Source: Azospirillum halopraeferens DSM 3675 (GTDB lineage Bacteria > Pseudomonadota > Alphaproteobacteria > Azospirillales > Azospirillaceae). From it: a DNA stretch of 64,000 nucleotides. The notes beneath the pieces are model-generated. The model was given only the letters and a program-made list of their open reading frames with translations, was not told the DNA's origin and ran no database searches. The DNA lies in contig NZ_KE386927.1 in the NCBI RefSeq assembly GCF_000429625.1, positions 361,160 to 425,159 on the forward strand, in the 5' to 3' direction. The stretch's first letter is position 1, and each line of letters opens with the position of its first letter. This document shows positions 1 through 9,865 of the stretch, in pieces. The position numbers and the translations under genes were made by a program.

Positions 1-2252
1 GATTCGTTGATGGCGCCCACCGACGCGTGCAGGACACGGACCTTGACCTCGGTGTTCTCGGCCGTGAGCTTCTCCAGCGAGCTGGAGATCGCCTCGATCG
101 AGCCCTGCACGTCGCCCTTGATGACGACGGGCAGTTCCTTGGCCTCGCCGGCCTGGATGCGGTTGAACATGTCCTGCAACGACCCGCGGGCGGTGGCCGC
201 GTTGGCCGCTTCGCGCTTCTTGCGCTGGCGGAACTCGGCGATCTCGCGGGCGCGCGCCTCGGTGTCGACGACGGTGAAGTCGTCGCCGGCCATCGGCGTG
301 CCGTTCAGACCCAGCACCTCCACCGGGGTGGCGGGACCGGCCTCGGGAACGTTCTGGCCGCGGTCGTTGACCAGGGCGCGCACCCGGCCCCACTCCGACC
401 CGGCGACGAAGACGTCGCCGACGCGCAGGGTGCCGCGCTGCACCAGCACGGTGGCGACCGAGCCGCGGCCGCGCTCCAGCTTGGCCTCGACCACCACGCC
501 GTCGGCGGTGCGCGCGGCGTTGGCCTTCAGCTCCAGGATTTCCGCCTGCAGGAGGATGGCCTCCTCCAGCTTGTCCAGGTTGATCTTGGCCTTGGCGGAG
601 ACCGGCACGTCGAGCACGTCGCCGCCCATGTCCTCGACCACCAGGTCGTGCTGCAGCAGCTCCTGGCGGACGCGGTCGGGCTTGGCGTCGGGCAGGTCGA
701 TCTTGTTGATCGCCACGATGATCGGCACCTTGGCCGCCTTGGCGTGGTGGATCGCCTCGATCGTCTGGGGCATGACGCCGTCGTTGGCCGCCACCACCAG
801 CACCACCACGTCGGTGACGTTGGCGCCGCGCGCGCGCATCTCGGTGAAGGCGGCGTGGCCGGGGGTGTCGATGAAGGTGATCCTGGCACCCGACGCCAAC
901 TGCACCTGATAGGCGCCGATGTGCTGGGTGATGCCGCCGGCCTCGCCCGACACCACGTCGGTCTGACGCAGCGCGTCGAGCAGCGACGTCTTGCCGTGGT
1001 CGACGTGGCCCATGATGGTGACCACCGGCGGCCGCGGGATCATCTGCTCCGCCACGTCCTCCTCGCCCCGCATGCCGATCTCGACGTCGGCCTCCGAGAC
1101 GCGGCGCACGCGGTGGCCGAACTCGGCGATGACCAGCTCGGCCGTGTCGGCGTCGATGGTCTGGTTGATGGTGGCCATGACGCCCATGCGCATCAGCGAC
1201 TTGATCACGTCCGCGCCGCGCTCGGCCATGCGGTTGGCCAGCTCCTGCACGGTGATGACTTCGGGCAGGACCACGTCGCGGGTGACCTTCTGGGTGTCCT
1301 GGCGGGACAGCATGCGCAGCCGTTCACGCTCGCGCGCACGGCGCACCGACGCCAGGCTGCGGCCGCGACCCTCGTCTTCGTTGAGGGCCTGGGTCACGGT
1401 GATCTTGCCGCCGCGGCGGCGGTCGCCGCCGGCCGGGGTGGCCTTGCGCGGGGCGGGTGCCGCGGCCTTGCCGGCGGTCTTGCCGCGGCCGGCGCCACCG
1501 CGGCCACCGCCGCCGCGCCCGTCGTCCTCTTCGGTGGCGAAGCGGCCGGCAAGGCCGGCGGCGGCGCGGGCGGCCGGCGTCTCGGCGGCGCGCGGAGTCG
1601 CGGCGGCGGCGGCGGGGCGGCGCGCCTCGTCACCGGCCTTCCTCGGCTCCTCGGCCTTGCGGGCCTGCTCGGCCTCCTTACGCTTGGCCTCCTCTTCCCG
1701 GCGGCGGCTTTCGGCCTCCTCCTCCTTGCGGCGCTCCTCTTCCTGGATGCGCCGCAGCTCTTCCATTTCACGCCGGCGCAGCGCCTCGGCGTCGAGCACC
1801 TCCGGCTCGGCCACCTCCGGCTCGGCCGCAGCGGCCTCCGCGGCGGCCGCGGCGGCGGCCTCCTGCTCCTCGGCGGCGATCTCCGCCTCGATGCGGCGCT
1901 GCTCCTCCTTGAGCACGGCGCCATGCAGGGCGCGCAGGCGTGCCTCGCGCTCCTCCTTGGTGAGCTGGCGCGCCGCCCCCCCGCTGCCCCGGGCCGGTCG
2001 CCCGCCGGGGCCGCGGATGGGCAGGCCCTGGGCGGCCTGGCGCGCGGCGGCACCGCCGTCGGCCACGCCGGGCAGGGCGCCCTTCTCCACCGTCCGCTTG
2101 CGCTTGACCTCGACGGTCACGGTTTTCGACCGGCCATGGGAAAAGCTTTGCCGGACCGTGGTGTCGACCGGCTTCTTCAGCTCCAGTTTCCCCTTGCCGG
2201 AGCCGGAGAGGTGCAAGACTTTCTTGTGGTCCTGGTCGTTGCTATCGGTCAT
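1..2252 (-). CDS. infB: Translation initiation factor IF-2 (C-terminus cut off by window)
   Basis: GTPase that places initiator tRNA on the 30S subunit and promotes subunit joining. About 750 residues are visible. Residues 1 to about 300 are a charged, Ala/Glu/Arg-rich N-terminal region with the usual lineage-specific low complexity. The G domain follows: G1 GHVDHGKTS near residue 415, G3 DTPGH near 460 and G4 NKID near 514, then domain II and part of domain III. The frame is still open at base 1, so the C-terminal fMet-tRNA-binding domain lies outside. The start MTDSNDQDHKK lies 21 bases downstream of the ylxR stop, so the gene is the last visible member of the rimP-nusA-ylxR-infB operon. 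Confidence 0.98.
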   Translation of the reverse strand, partial: MTDSNDQDHKKVLHLSGSGKGKLELKKPVDTTVRQSFSHGRSKTVTVEVKRKRTVEKGALPGVADGGAAARQAAQGLPIRGPGGRPARGSGGAARQLTKEEREARLRALHGAVLKEEQRRIEAEIAAEEQEAAAAAAAEAAAAEPEVAEPEVLDAEALRRREMEELRRIQEEERRKEEEAESRRREEEAKRKEAEQARKAEEPRKAGDEARRPAAAAATPRAAETPAARAAAGLAGRFATEEDDGRGGGGRGGAGRGKTAGKAAAPAPRKATPAGGDRRRGGKITVTQALNEDEGRGRSLASVRRARERERLRMLSRQDTQKVTRDVVLPEVITVQELANRMAERGADVIKSLMRMGVMATINQTIDADTAELVIAEFGHRVRRVSEADVEIGMRGEEDVAEQMIPRPPVVTIMGHVDHGKTSLLDALRQTDVVSGEAGGITQHIGAYQVQLASGARITFIDTPGHAAFTEMRARGANVTDVVVLVVAANDGVMPQTIEAIHHAKAAKVPIIVAINKIDLPDAKPDRVRQELLQHDLVVEDMGGDVLDVPVSAKAKINLDKLEEAILLQAEILELKANAARTADGVVVEAKLERGRGSVATVLVQRGTLRVGDVFVAGSEWGRVRALVNDRGQNVPEAGPATPVEVLGLNGTPMAGDDFTVVDTEARAREIAEFRQRKKREAANAATARGSLQDMFNRIQAGEAKELPVVIKGDVQGSIEAISSSLEKLTAENTEVKVRVLHASVGAINE

Positions 2253-2273
2253 CGGTTCCGGAATGTTGAATCG

Positions 2274-2987
2274 TTAATTGCCACGGCCGCCCGGCCCCGC
2301 GCCGGCGACGGAAGGACTGGCGTCCGGGAGTGCGATGCCGCGCAACCGCGCCGCGTCGCGAGCCAGCCCTTCGGCCAGCTTTCCGCGGGCGACCACGGCG
2401 TGCACCGCGTGTTCCCGTCCGAGCGCCGCAGCGAGCGCTGCGGAATCAAAAGCGTCGACCACCGGAAGCCCGGGGGCGAGCGCCTGCAGCTTGCCGCGCT
2501 GGTCCGGCGAGCCGTCGCTGGCCTCCACGAGGAGGCCGGGCGGCGGGCCGAGGCGGCCGACGCGGCCCCCCTTCAGCGCCTCACGCACCTTTTCGAACCC
2601 CGCCACGGCCTGCCCGGCGCGGCGCGCCAGGCCGATGTGGTCGAGGCACCGCCGTTCCAGCAGGGCGACGAGTCGCTCCCGCAGGTCGGGCGGCACGCGC
2701 ACCGCCCGACGGGCGGCCTTAGCGAAGATGTTGCGCGCGATGGCCTTGTCCAGCAGCGCGCGCTCGGCCGTCAGCCAGAGTCCGCGGCCGGGCAGCCGCT
2801 CCTCCAGATCGGGCACGAGATCCCCGTCCGGCGCGACCGCGAAGCGGATCATGCCGTCCCTGGCCCGGACCGTGCCCGTGACGATGCAGCGGCGCTGCGG
2901 GCCCCGCTCCAGGTCGGCGGGGTCCACGGCCGTGTCCGGCGTCGGGAGTCCGATCTCGCTGTCGATCGCGTCGTTCAGTCCTGCCAT
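2274..2987 (-). CDS. ylxR: YlxR (DUF448) RNA-binding protein fused to an L7Ae-like domain
   Basis: 237-residue nucleic-acid-binding protein of the nusA-infB operon. Residues about 30 to 100 are a YlxR domain with the RRCIVTG and LPGRGLWL motifs (GRG[AL][WY] class). Residues about 115 to 205 resemble an L7Ae/L30e RNA-binding fold (LARRAGQAVAGFEKV, VEASDGSPDQRGKL). Stand-alone YlxR proteins are about 90 residues; the fused form is the usual one in alphaproteobacteria. It sits 43 bases after nusA and 21 bases before infB. A role in RNA or RNase P modulation is known only for some relatives and is not shown by the sequence. Confidence 0.92.
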   Translation of the reverse strand: MAGLNDAIDSEIGLPTPDTAVDPADLERGPQRRCIVTGTVRARDGMIRFAVAPDGDLVPDLEERLPGRGLWLTAERALLDKAIARNIFAKAARRAVRVPPDLRERLVALLERRCLDHIGLARRAGQAVAGFEKVREALKGGRVGRLGPPPGLLVEASDGSPDQRGKLQALAPGLPVVDAFDSAALAAALGREHAVHAVVARGKLAEGLARDAARLRGIALPDASPSVAGAGPGGRGN

Positions 2988-3029
2988 CCTCTCGGTGTCG
3001 CCCCTCCGCCCGCGGGCGGGGAAGCGGTG

Positions 3030-4565
3030 TTACTGTCCGGCCGCCGGCTGTCCGCCGGCCGCTGCCGCATCGCCGGCCTGCCCGCCCTCGGTTTCGAACC
3101 AGTGGGCGCGGGCGGCCATGATGATGTCGTTGGCCTCGTCCTCGGTCGGCGCTTCCTTGCCCAGGATGTCGCGCAGTTCGTCCGCCGCCAGATCGGCCAG
3201 GTCGTCCAGCGTCTTCACGCCGTTCTCGCCCAGCTTGACCAGCAGCACCGGAGACAGGCCGGTGATGGTCGCGACGTCGTCGGTCACGCCCAGTTCCAGC
3301 CGGCGGGCGGTCATCCGCTCGTCCTGCTCTTCCAGGAAGTTCAGCGCACGCTGCTTCAGCTCGTTGGCGACGTCCTCGTCGAACCCTTCGATCTCGGCCA
3401 GCTCCTCGGTTTCGACGAAGGCGATCTCCTCCACGGAGGTGAAACCCTCGGCCACCAGAAGATGGGCGATTACGTCGTCCACGTCGAGTCCATCGATGAA
3501 AAGCTGCGACCGGGTGCGGAATTCCTCGGAGCGGCGCTCCGATTCCTCCTGCTCGGTCATGATGTCGATGTCCCAGCCCGTCAGCATGGAGGCGAGCCGT
3601 ACGTTCTGGCCGCGCCGGCCGATGGCCAGCGAGAGCTGGTCGTCGGGCACCACCACCTCGATGCGGCCCCCCTCCTCGTCGATCACCACCTTGGCCACCT
3701 CGGCGGGGGCCAGTGCGTTGACGACGAAGGTGGCCGGCTCCTGCGACCAGGGGATGATGTCGATCTTCTCGCCCTGCAGCTCGCCGACGACCGCCTGGAC
3801 GCGGCTGCCGCGCATGCCGACGCACGCCCCCACCGGATCGATCGAGCTGTCCTTGGAGACCACGGCGATCTTGGCGCGGCTGCCGGGGTCGCGGGCGACC
3901 GCCTTGATCTCGATGATGCCGTCGTAGATCTCCGGCACCTCCTGCTCGAACAGCTTGGCCATGAACATGGGGTGGGTGCGCGACAGGAAGATCTGCGGCC
4001 CGCGCGCTTCCTCGCGCACGTCGTAGATGTAGGCGCGCACGCGGTCGCCGTTCTTGAAATGCTCGCGCGGCAGCAGCTCGTCGCGGCGCAGGATCGCCTC
4101 GGCGCGGCCCAGGTCGACGGTGACGTTTCCGTACTCGACCCGCTTGACCAGGCCGTTGACGACCTCGCCGATGCGGTCCTTGTACTCGTTGAACTGGCGC
4201 TTGCGCTCGGCGTCGCGGACCTTCTGGACGATGACCTGCTTGGCGGTCTGGGCGGCGATGCGCCCGAAGTCGATGGGGGGCAGCGGGTCGATCAGGAACT
4301 CCCCGACGGCGATGCCGGGGCGCCGGCGCTGGGCGTAGGCCTGCGTCACCTGCGTCGCCTCGTTCTCTACCTCCTCGACCACCTCCAGGTAGCGGGCCAA
4401 CTGGATCTCGCCGGTCTTGCGGTCGATGCGGGCGCGGATGTCGTGCTCGTGGCCGTACTTGGAGCGGCCGGCCTTTTGAATCGCCTGCTCCATCGCCTCC
4501 AGGACCTCGTCCCGGTCGATGTTCTTTTCGCGGGCGACCGCATCAGCGACTTGCAGCAGTTCCAT
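3030..4565 (-). CDS. nusA: Transcription termination/antitermination factor NusA
   Basis: 511-residue RNA polymerase-associated factor controlling pausing, Rho-dependent termination and rRNA antitermination. The polymerase-binding N-terminal domain (MELLQVADAVAREKNI) covers about residues 1-125. An S1 domain follows (about 130-200), then two KH domains (MRGSRVQAVVGELQGEKIDI and IGRRGQNVRLAS). The C-terminus holds two helix-hairpin-helix acidic repeats (about 350-490), as in proteobacterial NusA. Length matches the family. It is the second gene of the rimP operon, 72 bases downstream of rimP. Confidence 0.98.
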   Translation of the reverse strand: MELLQVADAVAREKNIDRDEVLEAMEQAIQKAGRSKYGHEHDIRARIDRKTGEIQLARYLEVVEEVENEATQVTQAYAQRRRPGIAVGEFLIDPLPPIDFGRIAAQTAKQVIVQKVRDAERKRQFNEYKDRIGEVVNGLVKRVEYGNVTVDLGRAEAILRRDELLPREHFKNGDRVRAYIYDVREEARGPQIFLSRTHPMFMAKLFEQEVPEIYDGIIEIKAVARDPGSRAKIAVVSKDSSIDPVGACVGMRGSRVQAVVGELQGEKIDIIPWSQEPATFVVNALAPAEVAKVVIDEEGGRIEVVVPDDQLSLAIGRRGQNVRLASMLTGWDIDIMTEQEESERRSEEFRTRSQLFIDGLDVDDVIAHLLVAEGFTSVEEIAFVETEELAEIEGFDEDVANELKQRALNFLEEQDERMTARRLELGVTDDVATITGLSPVLLVKLGENGVKTLDDLADLAADELRDILGKEAPTEDEANDIIMAARAHWFETEGGQAGDAAAAGGQPAAGQ

Positions 4566-4637
4566 CCGTCACTCTTTCCCGAAAACGTTCTTCTGTTTCC
4601 CGCGGCGTCGTTTCGTCCCGGCCGGGCGGTACCGGCG

Positions 4638-5123
4638 TCAGGCCTGCTGCCCGCTGGCACGGAGCAGGTCGTCCGTGATCACCAGCTTGGCGCGCTGAAT
4701 GTTGTCAAAGGCGATGCCGGCCGGGCCCTGCTCGGTCTCGACGCGCACCTCGTCGCCCTCGACGCCGCGCAGCCGCCCCTTGAAGCGCTTGCGTCCGTCG
4801 ATGGCGATGCGGGTCTCGATCCGCGCCTCGAATCCGGCGAACCGCTCGTAATCCTTCAGCCGGGTCAGCGGCCGGTCCAGACCGGGCGAGCTGACCTCCA
4901 GCGTGTAGGCGCCGGCGATCGGATCCTCCACGTCGAGCAGCGCGGAGACGGACCGGCTGATGTCGGCGCAGTCCTCCACCGTCATGGGCGCGCCGTCGGC
5001 GCGTTCAGCCATGATCTGGAGGACGGGGCGCTGGCTGCCCGAAAGCTGCACCCGCACGATCTCGTAGCCCATGGCCTCGACCGAGGGAGAGACAATCTGT
5101 TCGATGCGACCGGTTGCGTCCAT
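4638..5123 (-). CDS. rimP: Ribosome maturation factor RimP
   Basis: 161-residue 30S maturation factor, first gene of the rimP-nusA-ylxR-infB operon. The family core is clear: EVSSPGLDRPL and a C-terminal SH3-like domain (RFKGRLRG, IAFDNIQRAKLVI). An in-frame upstream extension of 18 residues to 5177 is open, but it runs into a T-rich tract and hairpin, so the internal ATG at 5123 (MDATGRIEQIVSPSVEAMG), preceded by GGTGG, is preferred. A short hairpin (5137-5155, arms ACCCGGAC/GTCCGGGT) lies in the leader just upstream of the start. Confidence 0.95.
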   Translation of the reverse strand: MDATGRIEQIVSPSVEAMGYEIVRVQLSGSQRPVLQIMAERADGAPMTVEDCADISRSVSALLDVEDPIAGAYTLEVSSPGLDRPLTRLKDYERFAGFEARIETRIAIDGRKRFKGRLRGVEGDEVRVETEQGPAGIAFDNIQRAKLVITDDLLRASGQQA

Positions 5124-5160
5124 TCCACCGAGCCCGACCCGGACACCGTCCGGGTTTGCC

Positions 5161-5202
5161 TTAGCCAATAAAAACAATAGGTGGGCAACAGCCCACCCGC
5201 AA
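5161..5202 (-). terminator. Hairpin plus T-tract between trmB and rimP (terminator, possibly also the rimP promoter)
   Basis: On the minus strand a GTGGGC stem, TGTT loop and GCCCAC stem are followed by CTATTGTTTTTATTGG, the form of an intrinsic terminator for trmB. The same bases also read as a promoter: TTGCGG (5197-5202), a 17-base spacer filled by the dyad, then TATTGT (5174-5179). Both functions can coexist at an operon boundary; sequence alone does not decide. Confidence 0.5.
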
Positions 5203-5291
5203 AGCGTCTCGCCGGCCCGCTTGCGCGGGCCGCCAAGTCGTATGGGATCTGAGCGCTGAATATAGCCGTTCCGCCGCAGGCTGCAAGGGAT

Positions 5292-6032
5292 TTATCCCCC
5301 GCCGGCGGGCTCGGCAGCGGGCTCGGCGGCGCGCGGCCGGCGCACGAAGCGCAGGAACACCGGCCGGCGACCGGCGGCGATGGCCTTCTCCTCGTAGCGG
5401 GTGGGCGGCCAGTCGGCGGGGCGTTCGCGCCAGTCGGCGGCACGCCGCGCCGTCCACGCGAAATCGGGATGGCGCACGGTGTGCTCCAGCATCCAGCGCA
5501 CCAGCCCCGGATCGTCGCTGGCGAGTCGCAACTCGGCCCCGTCCCGGAGCACGCGGGCGAGCGTGTCCAGGGTCCCCGGCCCGATGAAGCGGCGCTCCCA
5601 ATGGCGTTTCTTGGGCCAGGGGTCGGCAAACAGCACGAAGGCGCGGCCGATCGAGGCGTCGGGCAGGGCGTCCAGCAGCGGACGGGCATCGTCGGGCACG
5701 ATGCGCACGTTGTCCACACCGGCGTCCTCCACCAGCCCCAGCAGGCCGGCGACTCCGTTGACGAAGGGCTCGCAGCCGATCAGGCCGATGCCGGGGTGGT
5801 GCGCCGCCTGCCAGGCGAGATGGTGGCCGCCGCCGAACCCCACCTCCAGCCAGACGTCGTCCACCGGCCGGTCGAACAGGGCGGCCGGGTCGATGGGGGT
5901 GCCGGACGGCGGCACGGCGACCGTCAGGCGGGGCAGCAGGGTTTCCAGAAGTTCGGTGCGGCGCCGGCGCAGCGGCCGCCCCTTGCGGCGCCCGTAGAGG
6001 CGGCGGCCGGTCTCGTCGGTGGAATCGGTCAT
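5292..6032 (-). CDS. trmB: tRNA (guanine-N7-)-methyltransferase TrmB
   Basis: 246-residue SAM-dependent enzyme that makes m7G46 in tRNA variable loops. The SAM-binding motif is LEVGFGGGHHLAWQA, with the family motif FADPWPKKRH and the C-terminal RYEEKA segment. The ATG at 6032 (MTDSTDETGRRLYGRRKG) is preferred over the longer frame to 6086, because the upstream part crosses a GC-rich hairpin and lacks conservation. It lies downstream of metK, separated by the hairpin at 6055-6076. Confidence 0.95.
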   Translation of the reverse strand: MTDSTDETGRRLYGRRKGRPLRRRRTELLETLLPRLTVAVPPSGTPIDPAALFDRPVDDVWLEVGFGGGHHLAWQAAHHPGIGLIGCEPFVNGVAGLLGLVEDAGVDNVRIVPDDARPLLDALPDASIGRAFVLFADPWPKKRHWERRFIGPGTLDTLARVLRDGAELRLASDDPGLVRWMLEHTVRHPDFAWTARRAADWRERPADWPPTRYEEKAIAAGRRPVFLRFVRRPRAAEPAAEPAGGG

Positions 6033-6044
6033 GAAGCGTGGTCC

Positions 6045-6076
6045 GAAAACGGAAGCAGGGGCCCGAGGGCCCCTGC
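6045..6076 (-). terminator. Hairpin after metK, probable terminator
   Basis: Arms GCAGGGGC (6055-6062) and GCCCCTGC (6069-6076) pair perfectly around a six-base loop. On the minus strand they are followed by TTCCGTTTTC. The hairpin sits 29 bases after the metK stop and just ahead of the trmB start, so it may terminate or attenuate read-through into trmB. Confidence 0.5.
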
Positions 6077-6104
6077 CATGGAACACCGGGGTGAAAGCCG
6101 GCGA

Positions 6105-7274
<1,170 letters not shown>

Positions 7275-7342
7275 GTGAACCTCGGCTGCTTCTCAAGGGC
7301 GGGCTGGAAGATCGGTGTACGACGTCCGGCCGATCAGGAGCC

Positions 7343-7372
7343 GTATTTGACGATGTTTTTCGCCGAGGTCAA
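7343..7372 (-). promoter_or_regulatory. Probable metK promoter
   Basis: Minus-strand TTGACC (7367-7372) and CAAATA/AAATAC (7343-7349) are separated by 17 or 18 bases in a locally AT-rich stretch, about 70 bases ahead of the metK ATG. The match to the housekeeping consensus is good in the -35 box and moderate in the -10 box. Confidence 0.45.
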
Positions 7373-7486
7373 GCGGAGTCGGCGCCGAATACCGACGCAG
7401 GCGTGCACGGGTGGCGGCGGGGAACGCCGGCGGGCGCATGTCCCGGAGGGAATGCGCCCGCGGCCGCGACGTTCCGCACCCGCCGT

Positions 7487-7960
7487 TTACTCGGCCGCCT
7501 CGGCACCCGCGTTGGCGACCGCCTTGGTCAATTCGAACAGCCGCTTGCGCACCGACGGGTCGGAGATCCGGTAATAGGCGCGCACCAGCTCCAGCGTCTC
7601 GCGCTTGGCCATCGGATCCGGCTCGTAGGCCGCAACGGGACGATCCTCGCCCTCCTCCTCGTCGTCGACGGGGGCGTTCCGGGCCTCCGCCGGCATGTCG
7701 TCGAAGAAGAACGACACGGGGACGTCCAGCACGACGCTCAGGCCGAACAGCCGAGATGCGCCGATGCGGTTGGCGCCGCGCTCATACTTCTGGACCTGCT
7801 GGAACGTGAGGCCGATCGCCTCACCCAGCTTTTCCTGGCTCATGCCGAGGAGGGTCCGACGGAGCCGGACCCGGGACCCGACATGGACGTCGATCGGATT
7901 CGGCTTACCGGTCTTGGGCCGTCCCGATGCTCCACGGCGGCCCCGCGCTATTGTCTGCAT
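7487..7960 (-). CDS. XRE-family helix-turn-helix regulator
   Basis: 157-residue cytoplasmic DNA-binding protein. The HTH core (VGSRVRLRRTLLGMSQEKLG, then GLTFQQVQKYERG and NRIGASRL) covers about residues 25-80. An acidic linker follows, then a helical C-terminal part. This single-HTH family is common beside metK in alphaproteobacteria. The ATG at 7960 has AGGGA eight bases upstream; a second ATG two codons earlier (7966) is also possible. The promoter directly upstream carries a perfect dyad between -35 and -10, which suggests autoregulation. The target genes are not known. Confidence 0.9.
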   Translation of the reverse strand: MQTIARGRRGASGRPKTGKPNPIDVHVGSRVRLRRTLLGMSQEKLGEAIGLTFQQVQKYERGANRIGASRLFGLSVVLDVPVSFFFDDMPAEARNAPVDDEEEGEDRPVAAYEPDPMAKRETLELVRAYYRISDPSVRKRLFELTKAVANAGAEAAE

Positions 7961-7990
7961 GCCCATTTTCCCTGAAAACGTGTGTCCGCC

Positions 7991-8020
7991 TTTGTAGTGC
8001 ATATCCTTGTATGCAGTCAA
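7991..8020 (-). promoter_or_regulatory. Promoter of the XRE gene with an embedded operator dyad
   Basis: Minus strand: TTGACT (8015-8020), 18 bases, TACAAA (7991-7996). The spacer is occupied by the dyad TGCATA-N6-TATGCA (7998-8015). The predicted transcript start is about 25 bases ahead of the ATG. A repressor bound here would block polymerase, so the XRE protein itself is the obvious candidate ligand (inference). Confidence 0.55.
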
Positions 8021-8073
8021 GTGCACGTCGTGGGCACCTGTCATATGCGACGGTTGCAGGAATGTGGGGAGCC

Positions 8074-9651
8074 TTACCGGCTTTGTCGAGCGAGCAGCCC
8101 GCATATCAGACAACCCGCCAGCAGCAACCCGAACCCGAGATCGCCGAAGCGGCCGTACGGCGTGGGTTGCGCCAGCGCGGCGGGCAGGTCCGCGTCGACG
8201 ATACCGCGTTCGCCGAGCCCGAGGCGCGCCGTCACCCGCCCGTAGGAGTCGACCACGCCGGAGATGCCCGTGTTGGCACTGCGCACCAGCGGCAGCCCCT
8301 CCTCAACCGCGCGCACGCGGGCGATGGCGAAGTGCTGGTGAGGGCCGGCCGTATGCCCGTACCAGGCATCGTTGGTGAGGTTCAGCAGCCAGTGCGGCCG
8401 GTCGTCCGGATCGGTCACCGCGGCGGGGAAGATCACCTCGTAGCAGATCAGCGGGCTGACCGGCGGCAGGCCGGCCAGGCGCAGCGACCGCGGTCCCGGC
8501 CCGGGAGAGAACTCCGCACCGTTGCCGGCGATGGCGCCGACCGGCAGGTAGCGGCGCAGCGGCATGTATTCCCCGAATGGCACCAGGTGGAATTTGTCAT
8601 AGCTCGCCACCACGGCGCCGCTGCCGTCCAGCGCCAGCATCGCGTTGTGGAAGAGCGTCCCGCCGTCGGCCGCCATCCCGAGTCGCGGCGCTCCGGTCAG
8701 CACCAGCCCGCCGGGCGGCGTCACCGCGCCGACCGCCTGGCGCCGCGCGGCGTCGGCGTCCAGGAAGAAGGGGACCGCCGTCTCCGGCCAGATCACGTGG
8801 GTGACCGGCCGGGCGGCCGGCGCCGCCGTCAGGGCGAGGTGGCGCTCGAAGTTGGCCTGGCGTTCCGCGGGGTCCCATTTCAGGTGCTGCTCCACCGCGG
8901 CCTGGACCAGGCGCAGCCGCACCCCGGCGACCGGCGCCTCGTCGGCCGCCGACAGGCGCAGCGCGCCCCAGGCGGCGAGGGCGGCGAACAGGGCGAGGCC
9001 GGCGGCCAGCGCGGCTGCGGCCCGGCGCGGCGGCACCCGGGGATCGGCCAGCGCCGCCGGCAGGGCCGCCACCAGCACCGTCAGCAGGCTGAGGCCGTAG
9101 ATGCCGACCAGCGACACCCCCTGAAGCACCGGCAGCACGCCCACCCAGCCATAGCCCGTGAGGTTCCAGGGAAAGCCGGTGAAGAGATGGCCGCGCAGCC
9201 ACTCCGCCGCCGCCCAGGTCGCCGCGAACAGCAGCGGTGCCGCCGGGCCGTTCGCCTTCAGCCGATGGAAGACCAGCGCCGCCAGCCCGGTGAACAGGGA
9301 CAGCAGCATCGGCAAGCCGGCGGCGGCCAGCGGCAACGCCCACCAGAACCGGCCGATGTCGGTGAACAGGGCGAAGCTCACCCAATAAAGGCCCGCAAGG
9401 TGATGGCCGAACCCGAAGAACCAGCCCACCGCAAAGGCGACGCGCCCGTTGGGTGCGCCGGCGAGCAGCCACAGCAGGCCCGGAAACGACACCAGCAGAA
9501 CCGGCAGCGCATGGGCCGGCGGCAGCGCCAGGGCGGACAGGCCGCCCAGAGCGGCGGCGGCGGCGAGGCGGCGCCAACCGGCCAGCCCGGCCAGCCCCGC
9601 GGCGGCGCGGCGCAGGGGACCATCCCCGGTCAGGACGTCGGTGGCAAACAC
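8074..9651 (-). CDS. lnt: Apolipoprotein N-acyltransferase Lnt
   Basis: 525-residue inner-membrane enzyme adding the third acyl chain to lipoproteins. The N-terminal half has about six to eight hydrophobic segments. The C-terminal half is a carbon-nitrogen hydrolase domain with the Glu (IWPETAVPFF), Lys (YDKFHLVPFGEYMPL) and Cys (LICYEVIFPAA) of the catalytic triad. A final TM segment ends the protein. It lies upstream of the XRE gene in the same direction. Lipoprotein substrates in this window include the LpoA-like and DUF882 proteins. Confidence 0.96.
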   Translation of the reverse strand: MFATDVLTGDGPLRRAAAGLAGLAGWRRLAAAAALGGLSALALPPAHALPVLLVSFPGLLWLLAGAPNGRVAFAVGWFFGFGHHLAGLYWVSFALFTDIGRFWWALPLAAAGLPMLLSLFTGLAALVFHRLKANGPAAPLLFAATWAAAEWLRGHLFTGFPWNLTGYGWVGVLPVLQGVSLVGIYGLSLLTVLVAALPAALADPRVPPRRAAAALAAGLALFAALAAWGALRLSAADEAPVAGVRLRLVQAAVEQHLKWDPAERQANFERHLALTAAPAARPVTHVIWPETAVPFFLDADAARRQAVGAVTPPGGLVLTGAPRLGMAADGGTLFHNAMLALDGSGAVVASYDKFHLVPFGEYMPLRRYLPVGAIAGNGAEFSPGPGPRSLRLAGLPPVSPLICYEVIFPAAVTDPDDRPHWLLNLTNDAWYGHTAGPHQHFAIARVRAVEEGLPLVRSANTGISGVVDSYGRVTARLGLGERGIVDADLPAALAQPTPYGRFGDLGFGLLLAGCLICGLLARQSR

Positions 9652-9865
9652 GTCGGCGGTTCCTCGCGGCTGTTCGGCCGTCCGGCGTGGCGACGGCGGA
9701 CCGCCGATCCGGACAACCGCACTAGATAGGAGGCCGCAACCGCGTCGGCACGTGAAATCTCGGTATCCCGGCGCGTCGCTGCGACATCGTCGCGCGGGGA
9801 CTCGGCGCCGCGGTTCGCGCTATCAGGGGCCGGCGGGCGATCCGGCCCCGGGAGGCGGAGGTCCC

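Noticed and set aside
27..5171. Plus-strand open frame of 1714 codons across the infB-rimP block
   Set aside because: It is the antisense shadow of infB, ylxR, nusA and rimP, whose minus-strand products carry family motifs throughout. GC-rich coding DNA commonly leaves such frames open.
7275..7486. SAM or SAH riboswitch ahead of metK
   Set aside because: The leader from the predicted promoter is short and no conserved core or pseudoknot pattern could be recognised; a covariance search would be decisive.
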